DNA of 45,768 nucleotides from Candidatus Methanophagales archaeon. GTDB lineage: Archaea > Halobacteriota > Syntropharchaeia > Alkanophagales > Methanospirareceae. Under the pieces are notes generated by a model that ran no database searches, was not told the DNA's origin, and was given only the letters and a program-made list of their open reading frames with translations. Positions 29,093 through 38,251 of this stretch are shown piece by piece. Position 1 is the first letter of the stretch; every line of letters begins with the position of its first letter. Location: the NCBI GenBank assembly GCA_025966525.1, contig JAPDIG010000003.1:5857-51624 (forward strand), written 5' to 3'. The translations under genes were made by a program, and so were the position numbers.

Positions 29093-30205
29093 ATGAAGGG
29101 ATGGGAAAGAAGCGCATTGGTAATTTTGGTGTTATTAGTGTTATTCGGCTTCTCTGCGATTAATGTTACAAGCGCGGAGAAGGCGGTGCTAGTCTCTGAT
29201 GTTAATGGTTTGTACAATTATGTTCCTACGGACAGCAGTTTCGCGCACGGGAGTACACTCAAGGTGTACACGGAAATGCGTGGCGTAAATCACGCAGGAT
29301 TTGTCTTCGTTGATTTCGTTTTTGTCATAAAGGACCCCAGGGGGCACGTGGTCTCAATGGAACGTGTGGATGTGAGACACAGGAGTTACGATGACACCGT
29401 GTACGTGGAATACACAAAGGAAATTCCTTCATGGTGGCTGTATGGTAAATATGATCTCGATATATATGCTTACAATCGCCTCAACAAGACGAGAATAAAT
29501 GAATTAGAACGAAAGGTGAAGGTGACAAGCACCCTCGAGGAGCTGTTGAATAGCGAGGACGATTTTGAAGATCTGGAAGATTTCTTTGAAAACGCGTGTG
29601 ATGGAGATGAAGATGATTTGAAGGACTTAGGAGTAATAAGATCCATTGCGGATTCAAGATGGAGCAGAGAAGTAACACACATAAGTTTTTTCGTAAGCCG
29701 GGAAGAAGAGTTAAAACCTCTGGAAGAAGAAAAAAGAAAAGAGCCGAGTTTTACAGTCACTGATGTAGAACTAAATAAATTTAAGATTAAGCCTAACGAA
29801 ACTGTCTCAATATCGGTGACCGTGAAGAACAAGGGGATAAGGGGCACGAAAAAGGTTACGTTAGTAATAAACGGAGAAAAAGAAGCCGAAGAAGCGGTTA
29901 CCCTGGACTATTTAGCGTCAAAAACGATTCTTTTTACTGTAACGAAGGACCTGCCCGGTACTTATAAAGTCACTGTATCCGGCACAGACATAGTGAAATT
30001 ATTCTTTGTTGAAGAAAGCGAACCAAAGGAAACAAGAAATTCCACGGCTTCTGCACCCGGAGCACAGCAGTCAGGGGAAGAGGGAGAGAAAGGACCGCCA
30101 AACCACGTTTTCTGCTTCAGTATTGCTTTTATTGCAGCACTCGTAATCGTAATAATCTTGTTTCGCTTCCGCTCCAAAGACACAACTAACCATTTCAGCC
30201 GATAG
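29093..30205 (+). CDS. Secreted/surface protein with CARDB-like domain and C-terminal TM anchor
   Basis: 370 aa; signal peptide; FTVTDVELNKFKIKPNETVSISVTVKNKGIRGTKKVTLVING; terminal TM FCFSIAFIAALVIVIILFRFRSK. Confidence 0.75.
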   Translation: MKGWERSALVILVLLVLFGFSAINVTSAEKAVLVSDVNGLYNYVPTDSSFAHGSTLKVYTEMRGVNHAGFVFVDFVFVIKDPRGHVVSMERVDVRHRSYDDTVYVEYTKEIPSWWLYGKYDLDIYAYNRLNKTRINELERKVKVTSTLEELLNSEDDFEDLEDFFENACDGDEDDLKDLGVIRSIADSRWSREVTHISFFVSREEELKPLEEEKRKEPSFTVTDVELNKFKIKPNETVSISVTVKNKGIRGTKKVTLVINGEKEAEEAVTLDYLASKTILFTVTKDLPGTYKVTVSGTDIVKLFFVEESEPKETRNSTASAPGAQQSGEEGEKGPPNHVFCFSIAFIAALVIVIILFRFRSKDTTNHFSR

Positions 30206-30286
30206 CCTGAGCAGACCTTAAGTAAGACAAGAAGGGAGAGGGGAGGAAGGGATAAAAAATCCCTGTTCTTGTTTTATGTTGCCGTC

Positions 30287-30814
30287 TTACTTCATCACTT
30301 TTTTGTGTATCTCTGATATCTCCCCGACATGGCAAACCTGGCAGTCTTTGCCCCTCGACAGGTGTATATTCACGAGATTTCCCTTGCTTGGTTCGAGCGG
30401 GTTCGGTGTTCCGTGGCACTGCTCACAGGTCGTACCCCCCGGTCCTTTTTGAGGAATCGTAGGTATCTTGCCGTGACACGCCACACATCCAACTTCAGCA
30501 GGATGGACAGTATGCACGGTAGCATTTGCTCTACCATGACAGCCCCAGTAGTCAAAGCAACCCGGTCTTCCATTCACCAGCAATCCACCTTTCACATGAG
30601 CCTCCAAATTGGTAGTCTTCTCCCTTTCGTGGCACATGTCACAACTTAGCGCTGCTGCTACCGCGGGCGTGGGCGCAGGTGTTATTGCAGTTGTAGGCGT
30701 GGGCGTTATCTTCGGTGTTGGCGTCACTTCAGGCGCAGGTTTCTCCACACAGCCTGCTATTACCCCTATTACGACTACCGCAGCTATAACTGCGACAACC
30801 AATTTTTTATCCAT
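30287..30814 (-). CDS. Multiheme cytochrome c, probable lipoprotein
   Basis: TM/lipobox-like IGVIAGCVEKP, Pro/Thr linker; CDMCH, CFDYWGCH, CVACH, CEQCH, CQVCH. Confidence 0.85.
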   Translation of the reverse strand: MDKKLVVAVIAAVVVIGVIAGCVEKPAPEVTPTPKITPTPTTAITPAPTPAVAAALSCDMCHEREKTTNLEAHVKGGLLVNGRPGCFDYWGCHGRANATVHTVHPAEVGCVACHGKIPTIPQKGPGGTTCEQCHGTPNPLEPSKGNLVNIHLSRGKDCQVCHVGEISEIHKKVMK

Positions 30815-30872
30815 TTTTCCATCGTATTTGTATAGCTACGTATCCCTTTAAAAGGTTTTCGTTTTTTTTAAT

Positions 30873-31712
30873 CTATCGGAGTTTAATTTTAATGTATTTA
30901 CCAAAGTCGAGTTTAAAAGGCAGCGTCCCTTTTGTCTCATATACCGCCCATGAGAAGTATAAAAAGGCATATAAAACGAGAAGAGCATAAAAAAGGGCAA
31001 TCACATTGTTTATCTCAAGGAAGGCATCGAGAATCATAAAGCCGACAGGAACAAGAAGAATCGGGACAAAGACCATCGCCCATGCAGTAGTATTATTAAA
31101 GAGTTTGAATTCGGATGATATGAGCCCCCACCAGAGGAGATAAAAGAGGAGTGTGGCGAAATGGACGGCTCCGATTGATGTCGATATCATGAACAGAAAG
31201 CCAGACATTGTGATTATGGTTAAGAAGATCGTTTTTATTACAAAACTCATGGAAGTTCCAGGGGCGAGCATTCGTTCCACTTCTGGGCTTTCTTCTGCTT
31301 TCACCTGCTCGTCTATAACTGTCTGAACCTTGCGATCAATTCTATTTAAGCGACCCTCTAATTCCTCCATCTCGACGTGCGTCTCTGCCACTTTTCTCAG
31401 CACCGGCTCCAACCGCGTATATATCCCCTCGTCAAACGCGGAACTCACCAAACCTTCGTAATATACTGATTTCTTATATATGCGAATGGAGAAATAACCA
31501 AGAGAGATGCCGATAGCGAGGAATATTAAATCGATCACGATACCGTACCAATCGAATTTTAAAATTATGTCTATGAATAAAGAAAAAAAGGAATAGCCGG
31601 TTAGAATTATTGCTATGGTCAAAGCAATAGCCAAGCCTATTTTTTCCGTTACTGGCATAGCGATCCTGGTCTGTTGTGTGTTTCTCATTTTATGTTTTAT
31701 TTGTAAATCCAC
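30873..31712 (-). CDS. Polytopic membrane protein with central coiled coil, unknown function
   Basis: 279 aa; two N-terminal TM, helical LEPVLRKVAETHVEMEELEGRLNRIDRKVQTVIDEQ, then several TM. Confidence 0.65.
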   Translation of the reverse strand: MDLQIKHKMRNTQQTRIAMPVTEKIGLAIALTIAIILTGYSFFSLFIDIILKFDWYGIVIDLIFLAIGISLGYFSIRIYKKSVYYEGLVSSAFDEGIYTRLEPVLRKVAETHVEMEELEGRLNRIDRKVQTVIDEQVKAEESPEVERMLAPGTSMSFVIKTIFLTIITMSGFLFMISTSIGAVHFATLLFYLLWWGLISSEFKLFNNTTAWAMVFVPILLVPVGFMILDAFLEINNVIALFYALLVLYAFLYFSWAVYETKGTLPFKLDFGKYIKIKLR

Positions 31713-32040
31713 CTGCGTATGGACTTATGGTACCATTTTCATGGCATTCCCTACATGACACCGTGAAAGTTGCACCCGTGCCGTTTACACTTGCATTTGT
31801 GTAACAGGTTAAATTAGAGCGAGGACAGGCAGCGGAAGCTTCATTTCCCGTGTCCGGATTCGGATGCACACCTGAGCTCGTGCTTATATCTGCCGAATGA
31901 CACTTGCTACAATCGATTTCGCTTACTTTCACCCAGGTATGCTGACCACCGAATAATGAGATTGTGTGCGGCATAGCGACCATAACTGCGGACACAAGAG
32001 CAATAAACAAAAGCATCTTCTTTACGGTTGTATCTTTCAT
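31690..32040 (-). CDS. Small QHTW-family cytochrome c (2 canonical heme motifs)
   Basis: MKDTTVKKMLLFIALVSAVMVAMPHTISLFGGQHTW; CSKCH, CRECH. Confidence 0.75.
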   Translation of the reverse strand: MKDTTVKKMLLFIALVSAVMVAMPHTISLFGGQHTWVKVSEIDCSKCHSADISTSSGVHPNPDTGNEASAACPRSNLTCYTNASVNGTGATFTVSCRECHENGTISPYAGGFTNKT

Positions 32041-32783
32041 CTCTTCTTCGCCTCCTTTAATGTCAATATCACATAACCCATGATTGCCAAAATGCATACC
32101 GCATACCCATACACGCGTAGCGTTAAAAAGATGTTCTTTACGAACGTATATTCCGAGCCATATTTAGGGTTGTAGCGCATTTCTCTTGCATCAAGGATGA
32201 AATAATTGCCAACATCTTCTATCACGAGCGGTTTTTCTTCTACCTGCACTGCTTTAGCCATAATTTCTTCTTCATGCACTATCCAGGGGTCTGCCCTTCC
32301 GACTGCGTCTCCCGCTGTCCTTACTCCTTCATCTGTGAGGGCGATAACCCGGTGCGTAATGGGAAGCATATAATTCGGTTGTTCAAACATGATTATGTCG
32401 CCTTCCTCTGGCACCACGGATACTTTTTGCATGAGTACGAGGTCCCCTTTTTTGAACGTGGGTTGCATGCTATCCGAGACAATAGCAGTAAAGAACACGA
32501 GTTTAAAAAGAAGAACGAGAATAACTAAGAGGAAGAAGGAAAAGGGGAGGACAGAATGCAAAAAAGGCTTCCTGCCAACGTTAGAAATAGCTTTGTATTC
32601 GTTCATCTTTTCTCCCACTCGTTTATTCCGGGAATGCTCGCTGTATCCTTTTTTAAAACGATTATACAATCGCAGTGCCGATTCAGAACCCTTCACCGCT
32701 GTCAAATAGAGGATGTAAAATATCGCTGCTAAGAATGCGCTAATCGCGATAGTTGTTATTATCGCTTCTATAAAAAGTGGCAT
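32037..32783 (-). CDS. Signal peptidase I (archaeal S26B type)
   Basis: From MPLFIEAIITT; VSDSMQPTFKKGDLVLMQKV, PITHRVIALTDEGVRTAGDAVGRADPW. Confidence 0.88.
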   Translation of the reverse strand: MPLFIEAIITTIAISAFLAAIFYILYLTAVKGSESALRLYNRFKKGYSEHSRNKRVGEKMNEYKAISNVGRKPFLHSVLPFSFFLLVILVLLFKLVFFTAIVSDSMQPTFKKGDLVLMQKVSVVPEEGDIIMFEQPNYMLPITHRVIALTDEGVRTAGDAVGRADPWIVHEEEIMAKAVQVEEKPLVIEDVGNYFILDAREMRYNPKYGSEYTFVKNIFLTLRVYGYAVCILAIMGYVILTLKEAKKR

Positions 32784-32812
32784 TGTTTCTTCTTTTCTTG
32801 AACCTCCTATTC

Positions 32813-33592
32813 CTATGGTCTGTCGGAGTCTGTAACTTCCGATTCTTCCCCGGTACCGAAAGTTGTTGTTTCGTAAAAGTCTCGTGCCTCGAACTGCTCC
32901 ATCGTCCACTTGCCTAACTCGTTGGCTTTAGCTTCGGAGTACATCGTGGACGCGAGAGTCCAGTCTATCTCCATCGCAATGTCTGTGTGACAGGCAATGC
33001 ATGCCTCGTTTGAATCTTCCATCCAATTATTTTTTATTGCCTCCTGGACATATGCGTTGTGCACCTCCAGTACTCCGGAGTTGCTATCTCCCGCGGTATA
33101 GTTAAACGGAGACTTAACCGTCGGAGACCCACCCGAGGAGCCAGACTGAGGTCCTCTAAACCACTCTTCAAAACCAGACGAACCAGATGATGAATCAGAG
33201 GACGACCCGGAAGACGAAACACGGAATCCACCGGCAAACGGTCCCTGCGTAACTTTTGCATTGTGCTCATGGCATTCCATACAAGCGATGGTAGAAGCAG
33301 CATGTGCTTGTTTACCTGGTTTCACAGAACCGCCTCCGCCTCCTGCTGCATACTGTATTGTCTTATTAGCTCTATGACACGCGTAACAATCAAATGAACT
33401 GTGGTATGCTGTTTGATCCGAAAGTTCCGCATGTACATCGGCATGACACTTTTCACACGGTACACCTGCACCGCCAAGATCATACCAGGTATGCTGTCCA
33501 CTGAGCAGAGACATCGTGCTCGGAAGGGCAAAGATGCCGATTGCAACTACCGCTATTGCCATCAGAATTATTTTGTTTACGTTCCGATTCAT
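32813..33592 (-). CDS. QHTW-family tetraheme cytochrome c with Ser/Gly-rich insert
   Basis: SLLSGQHTWYDLGGAGVPCEKCH, CYACH, CMECH, CIACHTDIAMEIDWT. Confidence 0.85.
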   Translation of the reverse strand: MNRNVNKIILMAIAVVAIGIFALPSTMSLLSGQHTWYDLGGAGVPCEKCHADVHAELSDQTAYHSSFDCYACHRANKTIQYAAGGGGGSVKPGKQAHAASTIACMECHEHNAKVTQGPFAGGFRVSSSGSSSDSSSGSSGFEEWFRGPQSGSSGGSPTVKSPFNYTAGDSNSGVLEVHNAYVQEAIKNNWMEDSNEACIACHTDIAMEIDWTLASTMYSEAKANELGKWTMEQFEARDFYETTTFGTGEESEVTDSDRP

Positions 33593-33646
33593 TTCTTCTT
33601 GCCCTTGCCTCCTTTGGGATTTGTTTTTTTTTTGTTCTTGTAATAA

Positions 33647-34141
33647 TTAACTCTCGTTAGTCCAGTCTATCTCCATCGCAATGTCCGTGTGACAAGCAAT
33701 ACAAGCCTCGTTTGAAGATTCCATCAGACCATACTCTTTCGCAGCCTGTACGTAAGCGCAGTGTTTCTCATGTACGTCGTTGTTCTTGAAGTCGTGGCAC
33801 TCCAGACACGCGATCGTAGAAGCAGCATGTGCTTGTTTACCAATTTTTACAGTACTGCCACCCTCTGCATACTGTATCTTTTTTACTCTATGACAGGCAT
33901 AACAAGCTGTATTTGGGTCGTTACTCTTCTCTAATGTCCAGTGGGGGGCATGTCTTCTTGCCATTATTTCATATTCTTCATATACATCGGCATGACACTT
34001 TATACACGGTATATACTTACCATTCCTTGCATCAAGGTCATACCAGGTATGCACTCCACCTAAGACTGATATCGTGCATGGAAGAGCGAAGATGCCGATT
34101 GCAACTACTGCTATCGCTATCAGAGCTATTTTCCCGCTCAT
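33647..34141 (-). CDS. QHTW-family tetraheme cytochrome c
   Basis: SVLGGVHTWYDLDARNGKYIPCIKCH, CYACH, CLECH, CIACHTDIAMEIDWT. Confidence 0.85.
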   Translation of the reverse strand: MSGKIALIAIAVVAIGIFALPCTISVLGGVHTWYDLDARNGKYIPCIKCHADVYEEYEIMARRHAPHWTLEKSNDPNTACYACHRVKKIQYAEGGSTVKIGKQAHAASTIACLECHDFKNNDVHEKHCAYVQAAKEYGLMESSNEACIACHTDIAMEIDWTNES

Positions 34142-34354
34142 TTCTTCTTGCCCTTTTCGCCTTAACCTTATATTAGAATATGGAATTTCAGGATATAAAA
34201 AGTTTGCGTTTTCCTTCCATCGTAAACCTCTTTCATGCTATCCATTTTCAAACCGCCACCTTTAAAAGTATAGGGATAAGTATAGCCATCATGCTCGCCC
34301 ACGTCCCCAGAATTAGACTCACAGTCCACTTGAGGGGAAAAAATAAAATCTTAT

Positions 34355-35098
34355 TTATGGATTAGTCCAGTTGTTCGCCGTATTCACCTGCGTCACGTTC
34401 TCGCCACCAGCAGCAAAGCTCTGGATAGTCCACGTACCCGTTTCGTTCTCAGTTGCAGTGAACCCCAGATTCTCCTTCTTCGTCCACGTGATGTTCACTC
34501 CGATTCGCGTGTGGCATGCGATGCATGCTTCGTTTGCTCCTTCCATGAGGGTTTCGTTCATCGCATCGAGCACGAACTTCTTGTGCGCTGCCTTTGTACC
34601 TGTGTCTGTGTCGGTAGTATTATGACCAGGATTCATGGGGTCTTCAATTCCGAAACCGCCTGCTGATATGAAATCGGTAAAAACCCCTCCGCTATGACAT
34701 TTACTACACGTACCATACTCAGGGTCTGACCAGTGATTCCACTTAGTCCCATCATGCCAAATCCCGTGACAATCCATACACTCGACCGTGGATGCGGCAT
34801 GTGCTTCTTTTCCTGCCGCGGAACCGCTACCGTAACCACTTCCATAGATATAATTTGTAAATATCGTTCTGTGGCACATCGCGCAAGTCAAGTCGCGATG
34901 AACACCGTTATCATCACTTCTCATCTCGTCTGCTATCTCCGCATGGCACTTCTCGCATGGCACGTCATTCGGTCCCCCTGATAGGTCATACCAGGTATGC
35001 TGCGCACTGAATAATGAGACCGTGATCGGCAGTGTGAATATACCGATTGCAACTATTGCTATTGACATAAGAACCATTTTGTTTCTGTTTCCTATCAT
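34355..35098 (-). CDS. QHTW-family pentaheme cytochrome c
   Basis: SLFSAQHTWYDLSGGPNDVPCEKCH, CAMCH, CMDCH, CSKCH, CIACHTRIGVNITWT. Confidence 0.85.
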   Translation of the reverse strand: MIGNRNKMVLMSIAIVAIGIFTLPITVSLFSAQHTWYDLSGGPNDVPCEKCHAEIADEMRSDDNGVHRDLTCAMCHRTIFTNYIYGSGYGSGSAAGKEAHAASTVECMDCHGIWHDGTKWNHWSDPEYGTCSKCHSGGVFTDFISAGGFGIEDPMNPGHNTTDTDTGTKAAHKKFVLDAMNETLMEGANEACIACHTRIGVNITWTKKENLGFTATENETGTWTIQSFAAGGENVTQVNTANNWTNP

Positions 35099-35238
35099 CT
35101 CTTCTCGCCTTTGCCTTTTGCCATTCGCAATATATGAGAGTAACATATGTTTACAACATAAAAAGCTTTTCGCTTTATCGGTAGTTCCGAAGTTATTTAT
35201 ATCTTTTAAAATTAGATTCCATGTTTAAGCGTTAAATT

Positions 35239-36465
35239 ATGAACGAAGAGATATTGAGGGTATCAAGACTTTGTTATCAATGTGGGGAATGTACCGGGGC
35301 ATGCCCAATGCGAAGAGTATCAAAGTTTTCACCTCGCAGCTTTGTGTATAATCTTTTAGCATCCTCGGACTCTGATAAAGAAGAAAACACGAGTTTCAAT
35401 ACCGGTGAGCAATCTCAATGGAACTGTTTGATTTGTGACAATTGCTATATTATATGCCCCCAGGACGTGGATTTCCCTGCTCTTATACTAAATTTGAGGA
35501 TAGAAGGTGAAGAGGAAGAGACGGCAAAAGCAAAAGAAGATATTTTAGCACATAGAATATTCTCGGAAATAGCCTCTTTTATGACGCACTTCGATAAAGG
35601 CGTGCCTACGGATTTCAAGGGTGAAACAGACGAAGAGAGTGAATATGGCTATTTCACCGGCTGTTTGGATTATCTCGACCTGTTCATGGACGTTGGTGTG
35701 AACTATCATGAAATAGGCGATTATGCGGTAAAGCTGCTGAATGAGATGGGGATAAAGCCAAGAATTGTAAGTCTGAAGTGCTGTGGTCATGATATGCTTT
35801 ATCAGGGCAATTATAATATTTTCGAGCAGCTCGCCGCCTATAATACGGAAAAAATTAAGAAGTTGGGCATAAAAAAGCTTGTTGTGAGTTGTGCTGAAGG
35901 GTTCTTCACATTCAAGAAGTATTACAAGCTGGAAGATGCTGGTGTAGAGGTTATACATATTTCTCAATTGTTGAGCGAGCAAATGGAATTCTCAGATGCA
36001 GAAAAAGCGCGCAATCGAGCTATAACAGTAACATACCATGACCCCTGTGCGATGAAACGTTTTCAGTTATACGAAGCACCGAGGGATGCGATAAAGAAGT
36101 CAGGAGTAAAATATGTAGAACTGACGCATTCTAAGGATAACGCTCTTTGCTGTGGTGTCAGCGGGATGATGAACTGCAATGATATGAGCAAAGCACTGAG
36201 GGCTTTCAGGCTGAGTGAAGTGAAAGAGAAGCAGGTGGATGTGTTGATAACTACCTGTCCGAAATGCTTGTCACATTTGAATTGCTTGAAGCATGAGAGT
36301 GAGCGAGGGATTGAGGAGGAAGAGGGAAAAGAGAGAAAAGAGAGAGAAGGGGGGGAGACAGAGAGAGGGGGAGAAAAAAAAAGTGAATATGAACGTGAAT
36401 ATAATTTCGAGATAGTTGACCTCGTGGTATTTTTGGGGCGGTTATTGGAAGGTTCAAAAAGTTGA
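35239..36465 (+). CDS. HdrD-like (HdrC-HdrB fusion) heterodisulfide reductase family protein
   Basis: 408 aa; CYQCGECTGACP, CLICDNCYIICP (two 4Fe-4S sites); CCG-type motifs LKCCGHDM..., HDPCAMKR..., ALCCGVSGMM, CPKC. Confidence 0.85.
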   Translation: MNEEILRVSRLCYQCGECTGACPMRRVSKFSPRSFVYNLLASSDSDKEENTSFNTGEQSQWNCLICDNCYIICPQDVDFPALILNLRIEGEEEETAKAKEDILAHRIFSEIASFMTHFDKGVPTDFKGETDEESEYGYFTGCLDYLDLFMDVGVNYHEIGDYAVKLLNEMGIKPRIVSLKCCGHDMLYQGNYNIFEQLAAYNTEKIKKLGIKKLVVSCAEGFFTFKKYYKLEDAGVEVIHISQLLSEQMEFSDAEKARNRAITVTYHDPCAMKRFQLYEAPRDAIKKSGVKYVELTHSKDNALCCGVSGMMNCNDMSKALRAFRLSEVKEKQVDVLITTCPKCLSHLNCLKHESERGIEEEEGKERKEREGGETERGGEKKSEYEREYNFEIVDLVVFLGRLLEGSKS

Positions 36466-36553
36466 GGCTTTTTATACATCGCAAGCAGTATTGTTTTGTT
36501 CTTGTCCCAGAATCTCCAAAGACCTTCCTTTGGTCTTTCAAGAACTATGTCCT

Positions 36554-37564
36554 TTATATCCTCAGCCGGGCTATTTGGGTTTCATCCAAAGGCGAAACAA
36601 CCATTGACGTAACCTTAACCCGAGCTTCTTTTTGTTCCTTATCTTCATACTTAACTTCCACCAACACCTCTTTTCCTTCGGCACCCATAGTGGCATCAGA
36701 ATATCTTGCAGTCAGCTTTGCAGCAAGTTCAATCGCTTCTTTGCTCTTCAAACCTTCCAAAATCGTTATTGGACTCCCGTAACCCGGCACCTCGAAAACA
36801 TAATCTTCTGGACTCTTCAAATCCAAAAGAAGCTTATTCTCCGCTTCATTTCGCCCTACTATTATCTTTGACGCATCAAACCGGAAATGCCTGCCTATTT
36901 TCAGTAACGAAACATCTCTCTTTGCCACTCGTTCATTATGCTCGAACAAATCCCTCAGCTTAGCTGCAAATTCGCGATAGGTTAATAGACAGCCACCAGA
37001 TGGCGATGGATAGTCATTGTGCAAACCAAACTTTTTGGCAAGTGCAATCTGAGGCTTTCTGCTCTTACCCTTTATTGCGAAAAGTTTGCTCCTGTCCACC
37101 CAGCCTTGACGTTCCGGAATTGTTTCGGGGAGTAGTTTTGCAGATAGCGGTCTCAAGACCATTTTTTCCAATCCCGCTTCTTTTTCCTCGAGTTCCAATG
37201 CTTTCCTGTGCTGGCTCATTGGTCTTTCACCAAGAACATCGCCAGTGAAGATGAAATCTGCACCCTCTTCTTTCGCTATCCTCTTCGCTTCACGCAGCAT
37301 ATAAATACGACAATCTATACAGGGGTTCATTCCAGAACCATAGCCATGTTCAGGGTTTTTTACCATGTCGAAGTATTCTTCACTGGCTTCTATCCTTACA
37401 AGAGGTATCCCAAACCTCTTTGCTGCCTCACCTGCGTAATCCTCTTTTTCCGCTACGAAAGGCAGGATAAAATTCACTGCCACCACTTCTATACCCTGGT
37501 CTAAAATAATCTTTATTGCCAGAATAGAATCCAGGCCACCAGATAACAGGGCTAATGCTTTCAT
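36554..37564 (-). CDS. PP-loop tRNA-thiolation-like protein
   Basis: 336 aa; MKALALLSGGLDSILAIKIILDQGIEVVAVNF; GMNPCIDCRIYML. Confidence 0.8.
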   Translation of the reverse strand: MKALALLSGGLDSILAIKIILDQGIEVVAVNFILPFVAEKEDYAGEAAKRFGIPLVRIEASEEYFDMVKNPEHGYGSGMNPCIDCRIYMLREAKRIAKEEGADFIFTGDVLGERPMSQHRKALELEEKEAGLEKMVLRPLSAKLLPETIPERQGWVDRSKLFAIKGKSRKPQIALAKKFGLHNDYPSPSGGCLLTYREFAAKLRDLFEHNERVAKRDVSLLKIGRHFRFDASKIIVGRNEAENKLLLDLKSPEDYVFEVPGYGSPITILEGLKSKEAIELAAKLTARYSDATMGAEGKEVLVEVKYEDKEQKEARVKVTSMVVSPLDETQIARLRI

Positions 37565-37617
37565 TACTGTTTTTTATATAATTGTAGTAGATAAGTAGGT
37601 AGAAAGGTGGGCGCTAA

Positions 37618-38214
37618 ATGATCTTAATTATCGTTACCGGAATGCCGGGGGCAGGTTCGTCAACGGTGATAAAGAAAGGTTTGCAGTTGAGAACGGCAGA
37701 GAGAAGCGAAGGCATCGAGTTCATACCAAAAAACTATGGCGATATAATGTTTGAAACGGCGAGAGAGAAGGGGCTGGTCGAGAAACGAGACGAGTTGCGG
37801 AAGTTACCAGGCGAGAAACAGCGGGAGATTCAGATGCTTGCCTGTAACAAAATCGCAGAATGGAGAGAAAGCATGAACCTCATAATAGACACTCACTGTA
37901 CGATAAAGACGCCTTCGGGGTATCTCCCGGGATTGCCCGAATACGTACTACGAGAACTGAATCCAGACCAGTTTGTTTTGATAGAGGCAAGTCCGGATGA
38001 GATATTTGAGCGAAGGAGTAAAGATAAGACAAGGGAAAGAGATGTGGAGGATAAAACCAGTATAGAAGAGCATCAGTTCATGAACCGTGCGATGTCAATG
38101 GCTTATGCGTGCCTTACCGGTGCATCAGTCAAAATAATAGAGAATCATGACGGAGCGTTGGATAAAGCGGCGGCTGCGTTTTTTGAGTTGATGAAGATGC
38201 TAAGCAAGTCATAA
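37618..38214 (+). CDS. adkA: Archaeal adenylate kinase
   Basis: 198 aa; IIVTGMPGAGSSTVIKKGLQ; IIDTHCTIKTPSGYLPGLPEYVLRELNPDQFVLIEA. Confidence 0.92.
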   Translation: MILIIVTGMPGAGSSTVIKKGLQLRTAERSEGIEFIPKNYGDIMFETAREKGLVEKRDELRKLPGEKQREIQMLACNKIAEWRESMNLIIDTHCTIKTPSGYLPGLPEYVLRELNPDQFVLIEASPDEIFERRSKDKTRERDVEDKTSIEEHQFMNRAMSMAYACLTGASVKIIENHDGALDKAAAAFFELMKMLSKS

Positions 38215-38251
38215 TTTCCATTTGCACACCAATCTCACTTCTGGTTCCTTC

